A stretch of DNA of 19,254 bases from JADFWK01 sp035527895 (GCA_035527895.1 DATKZQ010000177.1:1-19254); one strand, 5' to 3'. Counted from the stretch's first letter, positions 1-8,260 are shown. Numbers and translations are program-made. The notes: generated by a model from the sequence alone, not told the origin.

Positions 1-315
1 AACTCCATTTTGAAGCGGAAGCACAAAGGTCTGCGGCCCAACCATAGACTTCATAGCTACTGCTGCATCTGAAACCTGCCATGCTTTGACACCTACCAGG
101 ACCATATCCACAATTCCTACCTCTTCAGGATTATCAGTTGCATGGACTGGTTGAATAATAAAATCACCATTAATACTATCGATTTTTAAGCCATTATCCC
201 TCATAGCCTGTAGATGTTTTCCTCGTGCGATAAAGATGACTTCTTCTCCAGCCTGGGCCAACCTACCACCGAAGTAGCCTCCCACGGCTCCTGTACCAAA
301 AACAGCTATTTTCAT
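1..315 (-). CDS. panE: 2-dehydropantoate 2-reductase (ketopantoate reductase), N-terminal part, cut by window edge
   Basis: Reading the minus strand from the ATG at 315 gives 105 residues with no stop before the edge. They open MKIAVFGTGAVGGYFGGRLA, a Rossmann nucleotide-binding start with GxGxxG at residues 7-12. VGVKAWQ follows around residue 75 and PLQNG at about 100-104. The Lys of VKAWQ and the Asn of LQNG match the catalytic Lys and substrate-binding Asn known in PanE/ApbA proteins. The family reduces ketopantoate to pantoate with NADPH in coenzyme A synthesis, in the cytosol. AGGGAG lies just upstream of the ATG. The C-terminal helical domain lies outside the window. Many organisms carry several PanE paralogues, some acting on other 2-oxoacids, so the family is firm but the substrate is not. 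Confidence 0.88.
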   Translation of the reverse strand, partial: MKIAVFGTGAVGGYFGGRLAQAGEEVIFIARGKHLQAMRDNGLKIDSINGDFIIQPVHATDNPEEVGIVDMVLVGVKAWQVSDAAVAMKSMVGPQTFVLPLQNGV

Positions 316-637
316 TTTGACTCCCTATATCTTACTTTTATATTGCTATATTTTCTTATCTAAAAGATTAAATGTAAAGCAACTTTTCATCGGGTAAATC
401 AACAAGATGTTGAGGTTGATTCCCCCAACCCAAAACTCAAGGTTTAGCGTGCCATATACTCAAATCGGGACAAATTTAAGTATACGTATGCTCATCAAAA
501 CCTCAACTGCTTTTTTCTTGCCTGATGAAGAGAGGTATCCCATAATTTTGTAAGCGGTAAACACATGATGGTGACATCTTGACTGGTGTTTCAATAATTC
601 ATGAATAATGGGCAAGGAGGTGAGGTTTTTTTAAAAT
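316..637. other. Intergenic stretch, no gene seen
   Basis: AT-rich spacer upstream of the ketopantoate reductase gene, which reads leftward. An AAGGAGGTGAGG sequence near 613 resembles a ribosome-binding site on the plus strand, but the only nearby ATG opens a frame of a few codons. I see no RNA gene or clear terminator. The promoter of the leftward gene should lie at 320-400, but no -35/-10 pair is convincing. Confidence 0.5.
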
Positions 638-693
638 GTGGGCATGCTTATCTTAGACAGGAAAAAAATTCCAATATTCACACCCTGCCCTCA

Positions 694-1290
694 GATAAAA
701 TTTACCGATCTTAGCTCAAGGCCTGCCCGCCGTTCGTCTGGCGGACTTGCCCGCCGTTCGTCTGGCGGACTTGTCCGCCGTCATTTTTATCCGCCGTATT
801 TCTTGTCTGCCGTTTTTATGGCGGATTGGCGGGGTGTTTTAGGTAAAAGTGGCTGCTGTGAAGAGGAATGCAAATTAGTCATTATTCGTGACGCCGACAA
901 AGCCCTTTATTTCGTATTTCCTGAAACGATTTACTGGTTAACAATTGTAAAAAAAGATTTATCCTGCCTGTCGAAGCGAAGCGTAGATCCCGCCCCTCGG
1001 GGTCGAAGATACCGCAGCGCGGTGCCCCGTTGAACCGGGTTCACCCCGCCTGCCCAATGGAATGTTATTCTCCCGTTTATTCCATCGGGGTGAAATTTAC
1101 TCCTGTAACAGCGAAGTTTACCCGCCTCTGGAGGGTTTACCGCGCCTGTCGAAGCGAAGCGTAGATCCCGTTATCGGGGCCGCGTAGGTATGAAATATCG
1201 TACTGGGTTTAAATCCTCAAAGGCAATTTAACTGGGACTTGATCCCTTTATTTCGCATAAGTTCATTCAGAAACTACGTCCCCTCTCAAT
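694..1290. repeat. Dispersed mosaic repeat, copy A
   Basis: This copy starts with ATTTACCGATCTTAGCTCAAGG, shared with copy C at 4831. A hairpin block follows, in which a 24-bp unit (CCCGCCGTTCGTCTGGCGGA plus CTTG) occurs twice in perfect tandem at 726-773. Next comes a block of about 120 bp (GTGGCTGCTGTGAAGAGG through TTAACAATTGT) also seen at 3270-3365, 9828-10066 and 13456-13535. The right part (AAAAAAAGATTTATCCTGCC through ACTACGTCCCCTCT) is shared with 5187-5316 and 10070-10340. The join AACAATTGT/AAAAAAAGATTT is intact here and is the unoccupied form of the intron site at 13.5-14.2 kb. An open frame at 638-1033 consists of this repeat and is not considered a gene. Confidence 0.85.
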
Positions 1291-1436
1291 AACTACAATC
1301 TCATCATCGCGGGCATGAAACTGCAGCCCCCTCCCCACCTGGGAATGGCATTGGTGCAGGAATCCTGTTCCATCTATTCGCCGGCTCCTCTTCAAACTGA
1401 ATTTGCGCTATCCTGCACCGCCTGACTGTTTCCTTC

Positions 1437-1685
1437 CTACTTTTTCCGTGAGGTCTTGGGCTTTTCTTTCGCCTGCTCCTCTCCTCTCACAGCATCCTCC
1501 ACCTTGCCCAGCACATCGGCCGCCTTGTCCCGCAAGGAATCGCTGGCCTTAGAAACAATGCTCTCACTAGCATTGGTGAGAGCCTCGACCCGCTTCTTCA
1601 AATCAGCAACCCCTCCTGTCCTGGAATAGGCCACAATGGCTATGATTAGGGCAACAATTGAAATAATAAGTGCTACGGTTTCCAT
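1437..1685 (-). CDS. Small membrane-anchored protein with charged helical tail (82 aa)
   Basis: The start ATG at 1685 follows a strong ribosome-binding site (AGGAGGAAGGAGATC just upstream). Residues 1-21 (METVALIISIVALIIAIVAY) form a single hydrophobic membrane segment. Residues 28-62 have heptad-like hydrophobic spacing and look like an amphipathic or coiled-coil helix. The end, residues 63-82, is highly charged and ends SRKK. The layout (inner-membrane anchor plus cytoplasmic helix) resembles small YtxH-like or apolipoprotein-like stress proteins, but I do not recognise a named family. It lies downstream of the universal stress protein gene on the same strand, with a gap of about 280 bp, so a stress-related role is only suggested by position. 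Confidence 0.75.
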   Translation of the reverse strand: METVALIISIVALIIAIVAYSRTGGVADLKKRVEALTNASESIVSKASDSLRDKAADVLGKVEDAVRGEEQAKEKPKTSRKK

Positions 1686-1965
1686 GATCTCCTTCCTCCT
1701 TTCATTTTACATGATTCCCTACGCTTTTTTAATGTTCCCAGAACGCTTTAGCCTAAATCTTCATTTACGAACTAATCGAATTCAATATGGCCGGGTTACC
1801 ACATGACCTGCCGTTCCCTCACTTTTGTCCTCTCTCATTCTCCTCGGCTGACAATCGTTTCATTCGGGCCAGCCCTCAGGTTGGTTTTGCAAGACCTTAA
1901 TCACCATGAGCCAGGATGCCATCTACGCTCCTTTCAACGGCAATTTCTCCATTAGGACTCGGATG

Positions 1966-2400
1966 TTATCTCTTCACCACCAAAACAGGCTTTTTGGACT
2001 TCCTGATGACCCTTTCTGACTCAGAACCCAGGAGCATATCCTTAATGTTGCTCTTCCCGTGAGACCCGATGACTATGGCAGAGACATCCTCCTCTTCTTC
2101 GACGCTCAATATGTTCCGGAACGGAATTCCTCTCTCAATCCTCACTTTGACGGTAAAGCCATTTCCCTTTAATTCCCTTTCAACCGCATCCATTTCTTTC
2201 TTGGCGTCTGCTCTTATGCTCCGCACTATGTCTTCAAATCTCACAGCGGAATGTTGAAAAATAGCGTCAATTTCCCGCTCATCAATAACATGTAACACTA
2301 TGACCTCTTTAATGCCCGCTTGCTTTAACTGTTTGATGTAGCCCAGGGCCTTCTTGGATACATCCGAGAAATCGGTTGGAAATAAGATCTTTTCAAGCAT
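1966..2400 (-). CDS. Universal stress protein, UspA family, ATP-binding type
   Basis: 144 residues opening MLEKILFPTDFSDVSKKAL, the classic UspA beta-1 start with the conserved Asp at residue 10. The C-terminal half carries GSHG (112-115), nine residues, then GS at 125-126. This is the G-2x-G-9x-G(S/T) signature of ATP-binding USPs, and the protein ends KKPVLVVKR as the family does. USPs are small cytoplasmic dimers induced by starvation or stress. I chose the ATG at 2400: AGGAGGG lies about 9 bases before it, while a TTG six bases earlier would leave too little spacing. A good promoter lies at 2488-2517. The truncated USP upstream on the same strand is a close paralogue. Confidence 0.9.
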   Translation of the reverse strand: MLEKILFPTDFSDVSKKALGYIKQLKQAGIKEVIVLHVIDEREIDAIFQHSAVRFEDIVRSIRADAKKEMDAVERELKGNGFTVKVRIERGIPFRNILSVEEEEDVSAIVIGSHGKSNIKDMLLGSESERVIRKSKKPVLVVKR

Positions 2401-2487
2401 ATCCAAACTCCCTCCTATTATTCAATTCTAACCAGTTTCCAACATTTCCGCTTCAGCCTGAGACTCATCTCCTGGCTGCTTCATCTC

Positions 2488-2517
2488 TTATTATCGATCA
2501 AATTCCCTTTTTGTCAA
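2488..2517 (-). promoter_or_regulatory. Promoter for the universal stress protein gene
   Basis: On the minus strand, TTGACA (2512-2517) and TAATAA (2488-2493) are separated by 18 bases. This sigma70-like promoter would give a leader of about 80 bases before the ATG at 2400. Confidence 0.6.
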
Positions 2518-2621
2518 GCCATCGGAAAAGCGCTCGTCAATTAATAATAGGGTTATCAAGTTAAAGCAGAAATTCTTATAGTGCTCTACTTGTCTCAGCG
2601 CACGCTGCGCACGTTTTCGCC

Positions 2622-2981
2622 TTACCTTCTTACAACCAAAACAGGCTTGCTCGATTTTCTTACAACCTTCTCCGACACGGAACCCAGGCGCATTTCCGTT
2701 ATGCAGCTCTTTCCGTGAGATCCGAGCACAACAACAGAGACATCTTTTTCTTCTTCCTCCTCCTTCAAGATATCCCTGAAGGGGACTCCTTTATCAATCC
2801 GTGTCTTGACCTTGAAGCCGCTGTTCTTCAATTCAGTCTCTATCGCTTTCATCTCTTCTTTGGCATACTCCTCCTTGCGCTTCTCCAATTCCTCAATGCT
2901 CACATTTAGGTCCGGGAGATGGGCGATGTGCTCGATCTCTCTTTCATCGATAACATGTAAGACCACCACCTCTTTTGTTAT
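2622..2981 (-). pseudogene. Universal stress protein paralogue, N-terminus replaced by a dispersed repeat
   Basis: From KEVVVLHVIDEREIE onward this is a close paralogue of the USP at 1966-2400. It has the ATP-binding signature GSHG-x9-GS and the family ending KPVLVVRR. The first ~30 residues of a USP (beta-1 with its Asp, and alpha-1) are missing. The frame stays open upstream to a GTG at 3044, but that portion (MCLTHNDSFPILLATTSEFL) is encoded by repeat sequence that recurs at 9596-9755. There is no ribosome-binding site before the GTG. The break falls near 2979, where the match to the other repeat copy begins. A short product from an internal start is possible, but it would lack part of the nucleotide-binding fold. 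I treat it as broken. Confidence 0.75.
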
Positions 2982-3366
2982 TGATAAGAACTCGCTTGTT
3001 GTGGCAAGAAGTATAGGGAAACTATCGTTGTGTGTCAAGCACACAATGCCTGCATGATGTTGTGATTAAAGACTTCTTGTGGAATTCGTTGGATGCTAAT
3101 GTCTTAAAGCAACGAGGTAAAGACAGGTCTTTGGAGGGCCTGCCCGCCGTTCGTCTGGCGGGTTATACCCGCCGTCTGTCTGGAGGGCTTGCCCGCCGTC
3201 ATTTTTTATCCGCCGTCTTTCTTGTCCGCCGTTTTTATGGCGGATTGGCGGGCTATTTTCGGTAAAAAAATAGCTGCTGTGAAGAGAAATGCAAACCACT
3301 CATTATCCGTGATGCCGACAAAGCCCTTCATCTAGTATTTCCTGGAACGCTCACTGATTTAACATA
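2979..3366. repeat. Dispersed mosaic repeat, copy B (truncates the USP gene)
   Basis: Positions 2979-3137 (ATTGATAAGAACTC through GGTCTTTGGAGG) match 9597-9755 at most positions, including the hairpin-forming GTGTGTCAAGCACACA. From 3138 come CCGCC/GGCGG hairpins and the block ending near 3365 that is shared with copies A, D and E. The left end coincides with the point where the adjacent USP reading frame loses homology to its paralogue. Confidence 0.85.
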
Positions 3367-3388
3367 AGTCAAACGGAGACTTGGGCCG

Positions 3389-4561
3389 TTATACAAGATT
3401 TGTCCCAACGTCCCCCTTTACGATGCCCTTCAGGATGTGGCAGATCTCACTGCCAAATAGCCTTCTTTGCCATGCCCTTATGGTATCGATGCCCTCCAGA
3501 TCTTTCAGCCTTTTGGGATGTGCAAGGGCGAGAGACTGTATCTGGGCGTTTGTGCATACAAGAGAGGGATCGATGCCCATCTCTTTTGCTCTTTGCTCCC
3601 TCCACTCCCTAAGGGCCTTTACCTTCTTTGACACCTTGTCACCGGTCTGCTCTTCGGTAGTCCTGGGGAATACCGGGATTTCATTTTCCGGCAGCTTTGT
3701 GGATTCATCTATCTTTTTCAGGATGGAACGGCCCAACATCCTTACTTGCCTGGCACTCAATCCCTTTATACGCCCAAGGTCTCTTTCGGTCACCGGCCTC
3801 CTCTCCGCGATCTCCATGATCGGTTCGTTTCCGAGGATCTTAAAGGGGGGAAGATCCCTGCGCCTGGCCGTATCATCCCTTAATTGCAAGATCAATTCCA
3901 GTACTACCAGGCCTCTGGGGTCAAGCATGCTGGCTCCCTTGAATCTCAGGAAGAGCGGATTACCGTTCGGAGGAACAGGGCGCACCTTGCTTAGAAGTTC
4001 ACACTCTTCCTCCACACAGAAAAGCCTGCCCTTGACCCGCAGTTCTTTCTCCAGTATCCGGCTGAGGGAGAGGAGGTGACAAGTATCCTGAACCGCATAG
4101 GCACGCATGGCAGCAGGCAATGGCCTCTCTGACCAGTCCCTTTTCTGATACTTCTTCTCAACAAGCACTCCCAACCTCTCTTTGAGGAGGCGGGCAAGAC
4201 CCGTTTCCCTGATCCCAAGAAACCTTGCCGCAATCTGGGTGTCGAAGAGAGAGTTCACTTCAATATCGAAATCTCTGTACAGGGAGCGTATATCATAATC
4301 GGCCCCATGGAACACCTTTCGGATATTTGGGTCTCCAAAGACCGGAGAAAGGGGTGAGAGATCATCCAACCATAGAGGATCCACCAGGATATCCTGTAAG
4401 GGCGTGGAGATCTGGATGAGGCAGACCTTCTCCTGATAGTGGAACATTGAATCAGCCTCGAGATCCACACCTATCGCCGTCTCCCTTTCAAGTCTGACGG
4501 CTATGCGGCTAAGATTAGATCGATCTTTCACCAGTAAGTATGCGGGTTGTTCTCTTATCAT
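3389..4561 (-). CDS. rnd: Ribonuclease D
   Basis: 390 residues. The DEDDy exonuclease domain occupies about 1-200: motif I GVDLEAD (D33, E35), motif II HGADYDI (D90), motif III YAVQD (Y155, D159). These bind two metal ions in 3'-5' exoribonucleases of this family. Two HRDC-type helical domains follow, about 212-288 and 304-382, the usual architecture of full-length RNase D, which trims tRNA and other stable RNA 3' ends in the cytosol. Length is close to the E. coli enzyme (about 375). GAGAAAGG sits directly against the ATG at 4561, a tight spacing, but no better start keeps beta-1 intact. A consensus promoter lies at 4656-4684. It is a single gene, flanked on both sides by repeats. Confidence 0.93.
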   Translation of the reverse strand: MIREQPAYLLVKDRSNLSRIAVRLERETAIGVDLEADSMFHYQEKVCLIQISTPLQDILVDPLWLDDLSPLSPVFGDPNIRKVFHGADYDIRSLYRDFDIEVNSLFDTQIAARFLGIRETGLARLLKERLGVLVEKKYQKRDWSERPLPAAMRAYAVQDTCHLLSLSRILEKELRVKGRLFCVEEECELLSKVRPVPPNGNPLFLRFKGASMLDPRGLVVLELILQLRDDTARRRDLPPFKILGNEPIMEIAERRPVTERDLGRIKGLSARQVRMLGRSILKKIDESTKLPENEIPVFPRTTEEQTGDKVSKKVKALREWREQRAKEMGIDPSLVCTNAQIQSLALAHPKRLKDLEGIDTIRAWQRRLFGSEICHILKGIVKGDVGTNLV

Positions 4562-4655
4562 CCTTTCTCTTTATGCCATTAAATTGCCAAGATATCGAAT
4601 ATGGGGGGAATGAAAAGGCAAGTCATGTTGATAGGACTCTCTTTCCGTGGGCAGG

Positions 4656-4684
4656 AGTATATGGAATTTACCATGGTGTGTCAA
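4656..4684 (-). promoter_or_regulatory. Promoter for ribonuclease D
   Basis: On the minus strand, TTGACA (4679-4684), a 17-base spacer and TATACT (4656-4661) form a near-perfect sigma70-type promoter. The leader before the ATG at 4561 would be about 90 bases. Confidence 0.7.
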
Positions 4685-4825
4685 TGACATATACAGCTCA
4701 GGATGCTCTGGTCTTTTTGTTTCGAGTGAATAGATGAGTGTGGGAAGGGATAATAGGAAAAAAGGGGGCAGGAGAATAATCTTTGCTGATAGAAGTGAAA
4801 ATTCACGATTCAAATCCTGATCTCT

Positions 4826-5320
4826 GATTAGATTTACCGATTTTAGCTCAAGGTTTACCCGCCGTTATTATGGCGGACTGTTTTGGGTAAAGGTTAGAAT
4901 TTTCAGACCCCTCCCTTGAGTACTATTTCAAAAATTCACTAGCGATAAGCGAAGAGGTGATTGTGGCAAGAAAAAGATTTGAGCCGCAAATTCAGACCAG
5001 CTTCCAATTTTAAGTTGCTTTAGAACCTGAGTCCTCCTCTAAGATTCAATCCTGACCTATAATTTTTATTTAAAAATTTAAGAGCGTCCCATTTCTACCA
5101 TGACTCAGGACTGATGTGGATGGCTCCTCCTTCATCATAGGACACTTTCAGTCCCTGCTTCTTGTCGGTTTTCATCGGCGCTCTCAAAAAAAGATTTATC
5201 CCGTGGAATTTTCACCCCGTTGAATGCCTTAACTTATTCAACTGTGGAGCAGCTTATTTAACTGGGACTTGACCCCTTTATTTCGCATAAGTTCATTCAG
5301 AGACTACGTCCCCTCTTGCG
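4826..5320. repeat. Dispersed mosaic repeat, copy C (fragmented)
   Basis: The left piece, 4826-4896, shares ATTTACCGATTTTAGCTCAAGG and a CCGCC/GGCGG hairpin with copy A. The right piece, 5186-5316 (AAAAAAAGATTTATCCCG through AGACTACGTCCCCTCT), matches the ends of copies A and D with deletions. Between them, about 4900-5080 is unrecognised AT-rich sequence, and 5080-5185 is a group II intron fragment on the minus strand. The region 4685-5381 holds no credible gene. Confidence 0.75.
5080..5185 (-). mobile_element. Group II intron 5' fragment (truncated second copy)
   Basis: Read on the minus strand from 5185, this begins GAGAGCGCCGATGAAAACCG and runs to TCCTGAGTCATG. It matches the first 85-87 bases of the intron at 13536-14201 with few differences. 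A weaker match, with small gaps, extends to about 5080. The first base abuts the same repeat sequence (CTTTTTTT on the minus strand) as in the longer copy. The G-A-G start instead of GTGAG, and the loss of everything downstream, make it a dead remnant. Confidence 0.65.
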
Positions 5321-5381
5321 CTGGTTCATGATTTAATTCTCGCGCATTTCTTAGTCAAATCTTTTTGGAATTTACACCTCT

Positions 5382-7082
5382 TTACGAAATAACAGTTTCT
5401 ATCTTCGTCAGTTTTGCCCCGATCACCGAAGCGATGACCACCAGGGTCGTGGAGATGAAAATCATCATAATTCCCAGGGCGGAGAGCTGCCCCCACAAGC
5501 CGTCCTCGGCAAAGCGGAGGATCTGTACAGCCAGGACTTCGGTTCCCGGCCTGGAGAGCACGACCGAGAGGGTCAGTTCCCGGACGAACATGGTGGCCAT
5601 CAGGATCCATCCCGATACGATCCCGGGGATCAGCAAGGGGATTACGATCCGGCGCAGCGTATAGAGGGTTCCCCCGCCGCAGACCCTGGAGGATTCTTCG
5701 AGGTGACTATGAATTTGTACGAAGGCGCTGGTCATCGGCCGAATCCCGTAAGGAAGGTACGTGGCGATGTAGCCGATCAGGAGCGACCAAATCGTGGCAT
5801 ACAGGGGCGTTCGGACGAAGAACCACATGAAGCCCACACCGACGACGATCCCGGGAAAGGAAAAGGACAAGAAGCTTAACGATTCCAGAGCGCCGGCGGC
5901 GGGGGTGCGGATCTTGACGATAGTGTAGGCGACGAAGATAGAAAGGATCACCCCCAGTGTAGCTCCCCCAATGCCCAGGAAAACGCTGTTTTTCAAGGAA
6001 AGCAAGGAGATGGGATCCCTTAGCACTTCCATCCAGTTCTTCCAGCTCATCATGGCGAAGGCCTTCGCGCTCGGCACCATGGAGTAGGGAATAAGGGAGG
6101 TGTAGAACAGTACCAGAACCGGCAGCACGATCAAAACAGAGGAAATAAGGGCAACGATTCCAAAAAGAGGATATTTGGCATTCTTCAGATTGATCACGGT
6201 GGGCCGGTATCCCCTGCTTGAGATCGTTACGTATTTCTCGCTCTCCGAGGTCAGGTAGCGATAGAGGTAAATGAGCGAAATGGACGTCGCCAGGACGCTC
6301 ATGCCCACCGCCGCCGCCATGCCGAAGTCTGCGGCGAAACCGGTAGCGATGATGCGGTAGATATGGGTCGACAATACATATATCCGCCCTGGCATGCCAA
6401 TGATGGAGGGAACGGCGAAGGACGCCAAGCTCCGCACGATGACCAGTATGACGGAGGACAAGATGGCAGGCCTGAGAACCGGCAGGGTAATTCTGCCCAG
6501 CGTGCGAAGATCCGAGCTCCCACACACCTTGGAAGACTCTTCCAATGAGACGTCAAAAGACGACATGGCCGGGGCGAGGATCAGATAGGCGATGGGCAGA
6601 TCCAGCAGCCCCTCCACCAGGATCATTCCCGGCAGCGTATAAATGTTGAACGGAGCGCCCTCCAGGCTGAGGATCTCTCGCAACAAGAGGTTGAGTATAC
6701 CATTGGAGGGATTCAGGAGAAGAACCCAGCTCACGGAGAAGAGGATGTGGGGTATCATCATCGGGATAATGGAGATGATCCGGAACAGGAATTTAAACGG
6801 GATATTGGTTCTGGTATTCAGATAGGCCAGGAACAGGGCAAGGACGGTGGCGACAAGGGCAGAGCCGATAATGAATATGACCGTATTTACAATGATGCTG
6901 GCGAGAGCTGGATCGGTATAGGATCGGATGTATTTTTCCAGGGTGAAGGTGCCGAAGGCTCCCAGGCCCTCAGAGAAGCTTCCGAAAACAAGCATGACCA
7001 CGGGACATACCGTTAGAAAGCCCACAATAGCAATAAGGCTCGGCGTCAGTGTCGTTCTGGTAGTAAGCATCGTTCTGCTCAT
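5382..7082 (-). CDS. ABC transporter permease, two fused permease domains, Fe(III)/FbpB-like
   Basis: 566 residues with about 12 hydrophobic segments forming two copies of the binding-protein-dependent permease domain. Each carries an EAA loop that docks the ATPase: EESSKVCGSSDLRTLGRITL at about 181-200, and EESSRVCGGGTLYTLRRIVI at about 462-481. Such a fused double permease is typical of the iron(III) (FbpB/SfuB), thiamine (ThiP) and related importers. The start ATG overlaps the stop of the ATPase gene (ATGA, 7079-7082), which implies translational coupling. It is the last gene of the three-gene importer operon. The inner-membrane channel role is certain; the substrate is not. Confidence 0.9.
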   Translation of the reverse strand: MSRTMLTTRTTLTPSLIAIVGFLTVCPVVMLVFGSFSEGLGAFGTFTLEKYIRSYTDPALASIIVNTVIFIIGSALVATVLALFLAYLNTRTNIPFKFLFRIISIIPMMIPHILFSVSWVLLLNPSNGILNLLLREILSLEGAPFNIYTLPGMILVEGLLDLPIAYLILAPAMSSFDVSLEESSKVCGSSDLRTLGRITLPVLRPAILSSVILVIVRSLASFAVPSIIGMPGRIYVLSTHIYRIIATGFAADFGMAAAVGMSVLATSISLIYLYRYLTSESEKYVTISSRGYRPTVINLKNAKYPLFGIVALISSVLIVLPVLVLFYTSLIPYSMVPSAKAFAMMSWKNWMEVLRDPISLLSLKNSVFLGIGGATLGVILSIFVAYTIVKIRTPAAGALESLSFLSFSFPGIVVGVGFMWFFVRTPLYATIWSLLIGYIATYLPYGIRPMTSAFVQIHSHLEESSRVCGGGTLYTLRRIVIPLLIPGIVSGWILMATMFVRELTLSVVLSRPGTEVLAVQILRFAEDGLWGQLSALGIMMIFISTTLVVIASVIGAKLTKIETVIS

Positions 7083-8167
7083 TTCGAGAGCACGAAACAG
7101 TGATCCGGATCGAAGGAAAGGGCGATCTCATCCCCTTCCTTGACGTTGGCGGTTGGCTCTATCCTGGTGATCAGGCGAGTGTCTGTGATGCTGATCTCAC
7201 CCTCGTAGGCCTCTCCCACGAAGATTAGGGATTCCACCCTTCCCCAGAAGATGTTGCGGCCGTCTCCGGTGTCTCCTTCCATTAACTTGATGAACTCAGG
7301 GCGGATGCAGAGAGTCACCGCATTTCCAGGCGATAAATCGGGACATTTTTGACAGGCGATGGTGCCGATGCCGGAATCGATAATCGTGTAAGAATCCTCA
7401 ACGGCCTTCACCTTACCGTCGATCAGGTTCGCACGGCCAATGAAATCCGCCACGAATCGATGATCGGAATCGAAATAGATCTTTTTGGGTGTCCCGATCT
7501 CTACGATGCGCCCGTCCCTCATCACCGCCACGGTGTCGGACAGCGACAGGGCTTCAATCCGGTCGTGGGTCACGTACACGGCCGTGATTTTCAATTCGGT
7601 GAGAAAGCTTCGCAACTCCTTGCGCGTCTCTTCTCTCAGCTTGGCGTCCAGGTTGCTCAGAGGCTCGTCGAACAGGATCACCTTGGGCTCGGCAACCAAG
7701 GCCCGGGCCAGGGCCACGCGCTGCTGCTGGCCGCCGCTCAATTTCGTCGCCGGGCGGTTCTCGAAACCCTCCATCTGCACAAACCGCAATGTCCTCTCGA
7801 CTTTCCTCTTGATGTCCTCTTTGGGTTCCTTTCGGGTTTGGAGGGGGTATGCGACGTTATCGAAGACGTTCATATGGGGCCAGATGGCATAGGTCTGAAA
7901 CACCATGCTCAGCCCCCGTTTTTCCGGGGGCACGAAGATGTTCTTTTCCTCGGACCAGACGATTTCCTCCCCGATCGCGATCTCTCCCGAGTCCGGCGTT
8001 TCCAATCCGACAATGCACCGCAGCAGGGTGGTCTTGCCGCACCCACTCGGGCCTAAGAGGGTGAAGATTTGATTTGCCGGAATCGTCAGATCGACATTCG
8101 CCAGGGCCTTGATCCTCTTGCCCTCAGAGAAAAAATCCTTGCTCAGGCTCTTGATTTGAATCTCCAT
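7079..8167 (-). CDS. ABC transporter ATP-binding protein, FbpC/PotA-like
   Basis: 362 residues with all ABC ATPase motifs: Walker A GPSGCGKT (39-46), Q-loop Q91, signature LSGGQ (143-147), Walker B VILFDE (163-168), D-loop SNLDAK and switch His201 in THDR. Most relatives read THDQ at the last site. A C-terminal extension of about 120 residues fits the TOBE domain of the FbpC/PotA/MalK group, which binds regulators or oxyanions. It powers import through the fused permease encoded downstream, and its stop overlaps that gene's ATG. It lies 93 bases after the binding-protein gene, with a strong hairpin in between and only a weak ribosome-binding site. Expression may therefore be lower than that of the binding protein. 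Confidence 0.92.
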   Translation of the reverse strand: MEIQIKSLSKDFFSEGKRIKALANVDLTIPANQIFTLLGPSGCGKTTLLRCIVGLETPDSGEIAIGEEIVWSEEKNIFVPPEKRGLSMVFQTYAIWPHMNVFDNVAYPLQTRKEPKEDIKRKVERTLRFVQMEGFENRPATKLSGGQQQRVALARALVAEPKVILFDEPLSNLDAKLREETRKELRSFLTELKITAVYVTHDRIEALSLSDTVAVMRDGRIVEIGTPKKIYFDSDHRFVADFIGRANLIDGKVKAVEDSYTIIDSGIGTIACQKCPDLSPGNAVTLCIRPEFIKLMEGDTGDGRNIFWGRVESLIFVGEAYEGEISITDTRLITRIEPTANVKEGDEIALSFDPDHCFVLSK

Positions 8168-8183
8168 GGCTCGCTACTGATAA

Positions 8184-8217
8184 GGTCCCGAGACCGAGGG
8201 CACTCGATCTCAGGACC
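8184..8217 (-). promoter_or_regulatory. Intercistronic stem-loop between binding-protein and ATPase genes
   Basis: A 34-base dyad. On the minus strand GGTCC-T-GAGA-TCGAG pairs with CTCGG-TCTC-G-GGACC around a TGCC loop, giving about 15 pairs with two G.T wobbles. No T-run follows, so it is not a standard terminator. Such hairpins often protect the upstream mRNA and raise binding-protein levels relative to the membrane components. That role is inferred. Confidence 0.6.
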
Positions 8218-8260
8218 ACGAAGTTGTTGGAATGAGCGGGGGAAAAACGCCCTTCGGCAC

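Noticed and set aside
726..830. CRISPR-like look of repeated CCGCC units
   Set aside because: The units are adjacent or degenerate, without unique spacers of constant length. They are hairpin repeats.
638..1033. 131-codon open frame on the plus strand
   Set aside because: It consists of dispersed repeat (tandem CCGCC hairpins and shared blocks) found in other frames elsewhere, and has no ribosome-binding site at the ATG.
2590..2625. GCGCA/TGCGC hairpin after the truncated USP gene as a terminator
   Set aside because: The stem is short and no T-run follows on the minus strand.
3381..4079. 232-codon plus-strand frame
   Set aside because: Antisense shadow of the RNase D gene, with no domain and no start signal.
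4571..4813. 80-codon frame on the minus strand just upstream of RNase D, starting with a hydrophobic stretch
   Set aside because: It needs a TTG start without a good ribosome-binding site, and the RNase D promoter lies inside it. Treated as leader and promoter region.
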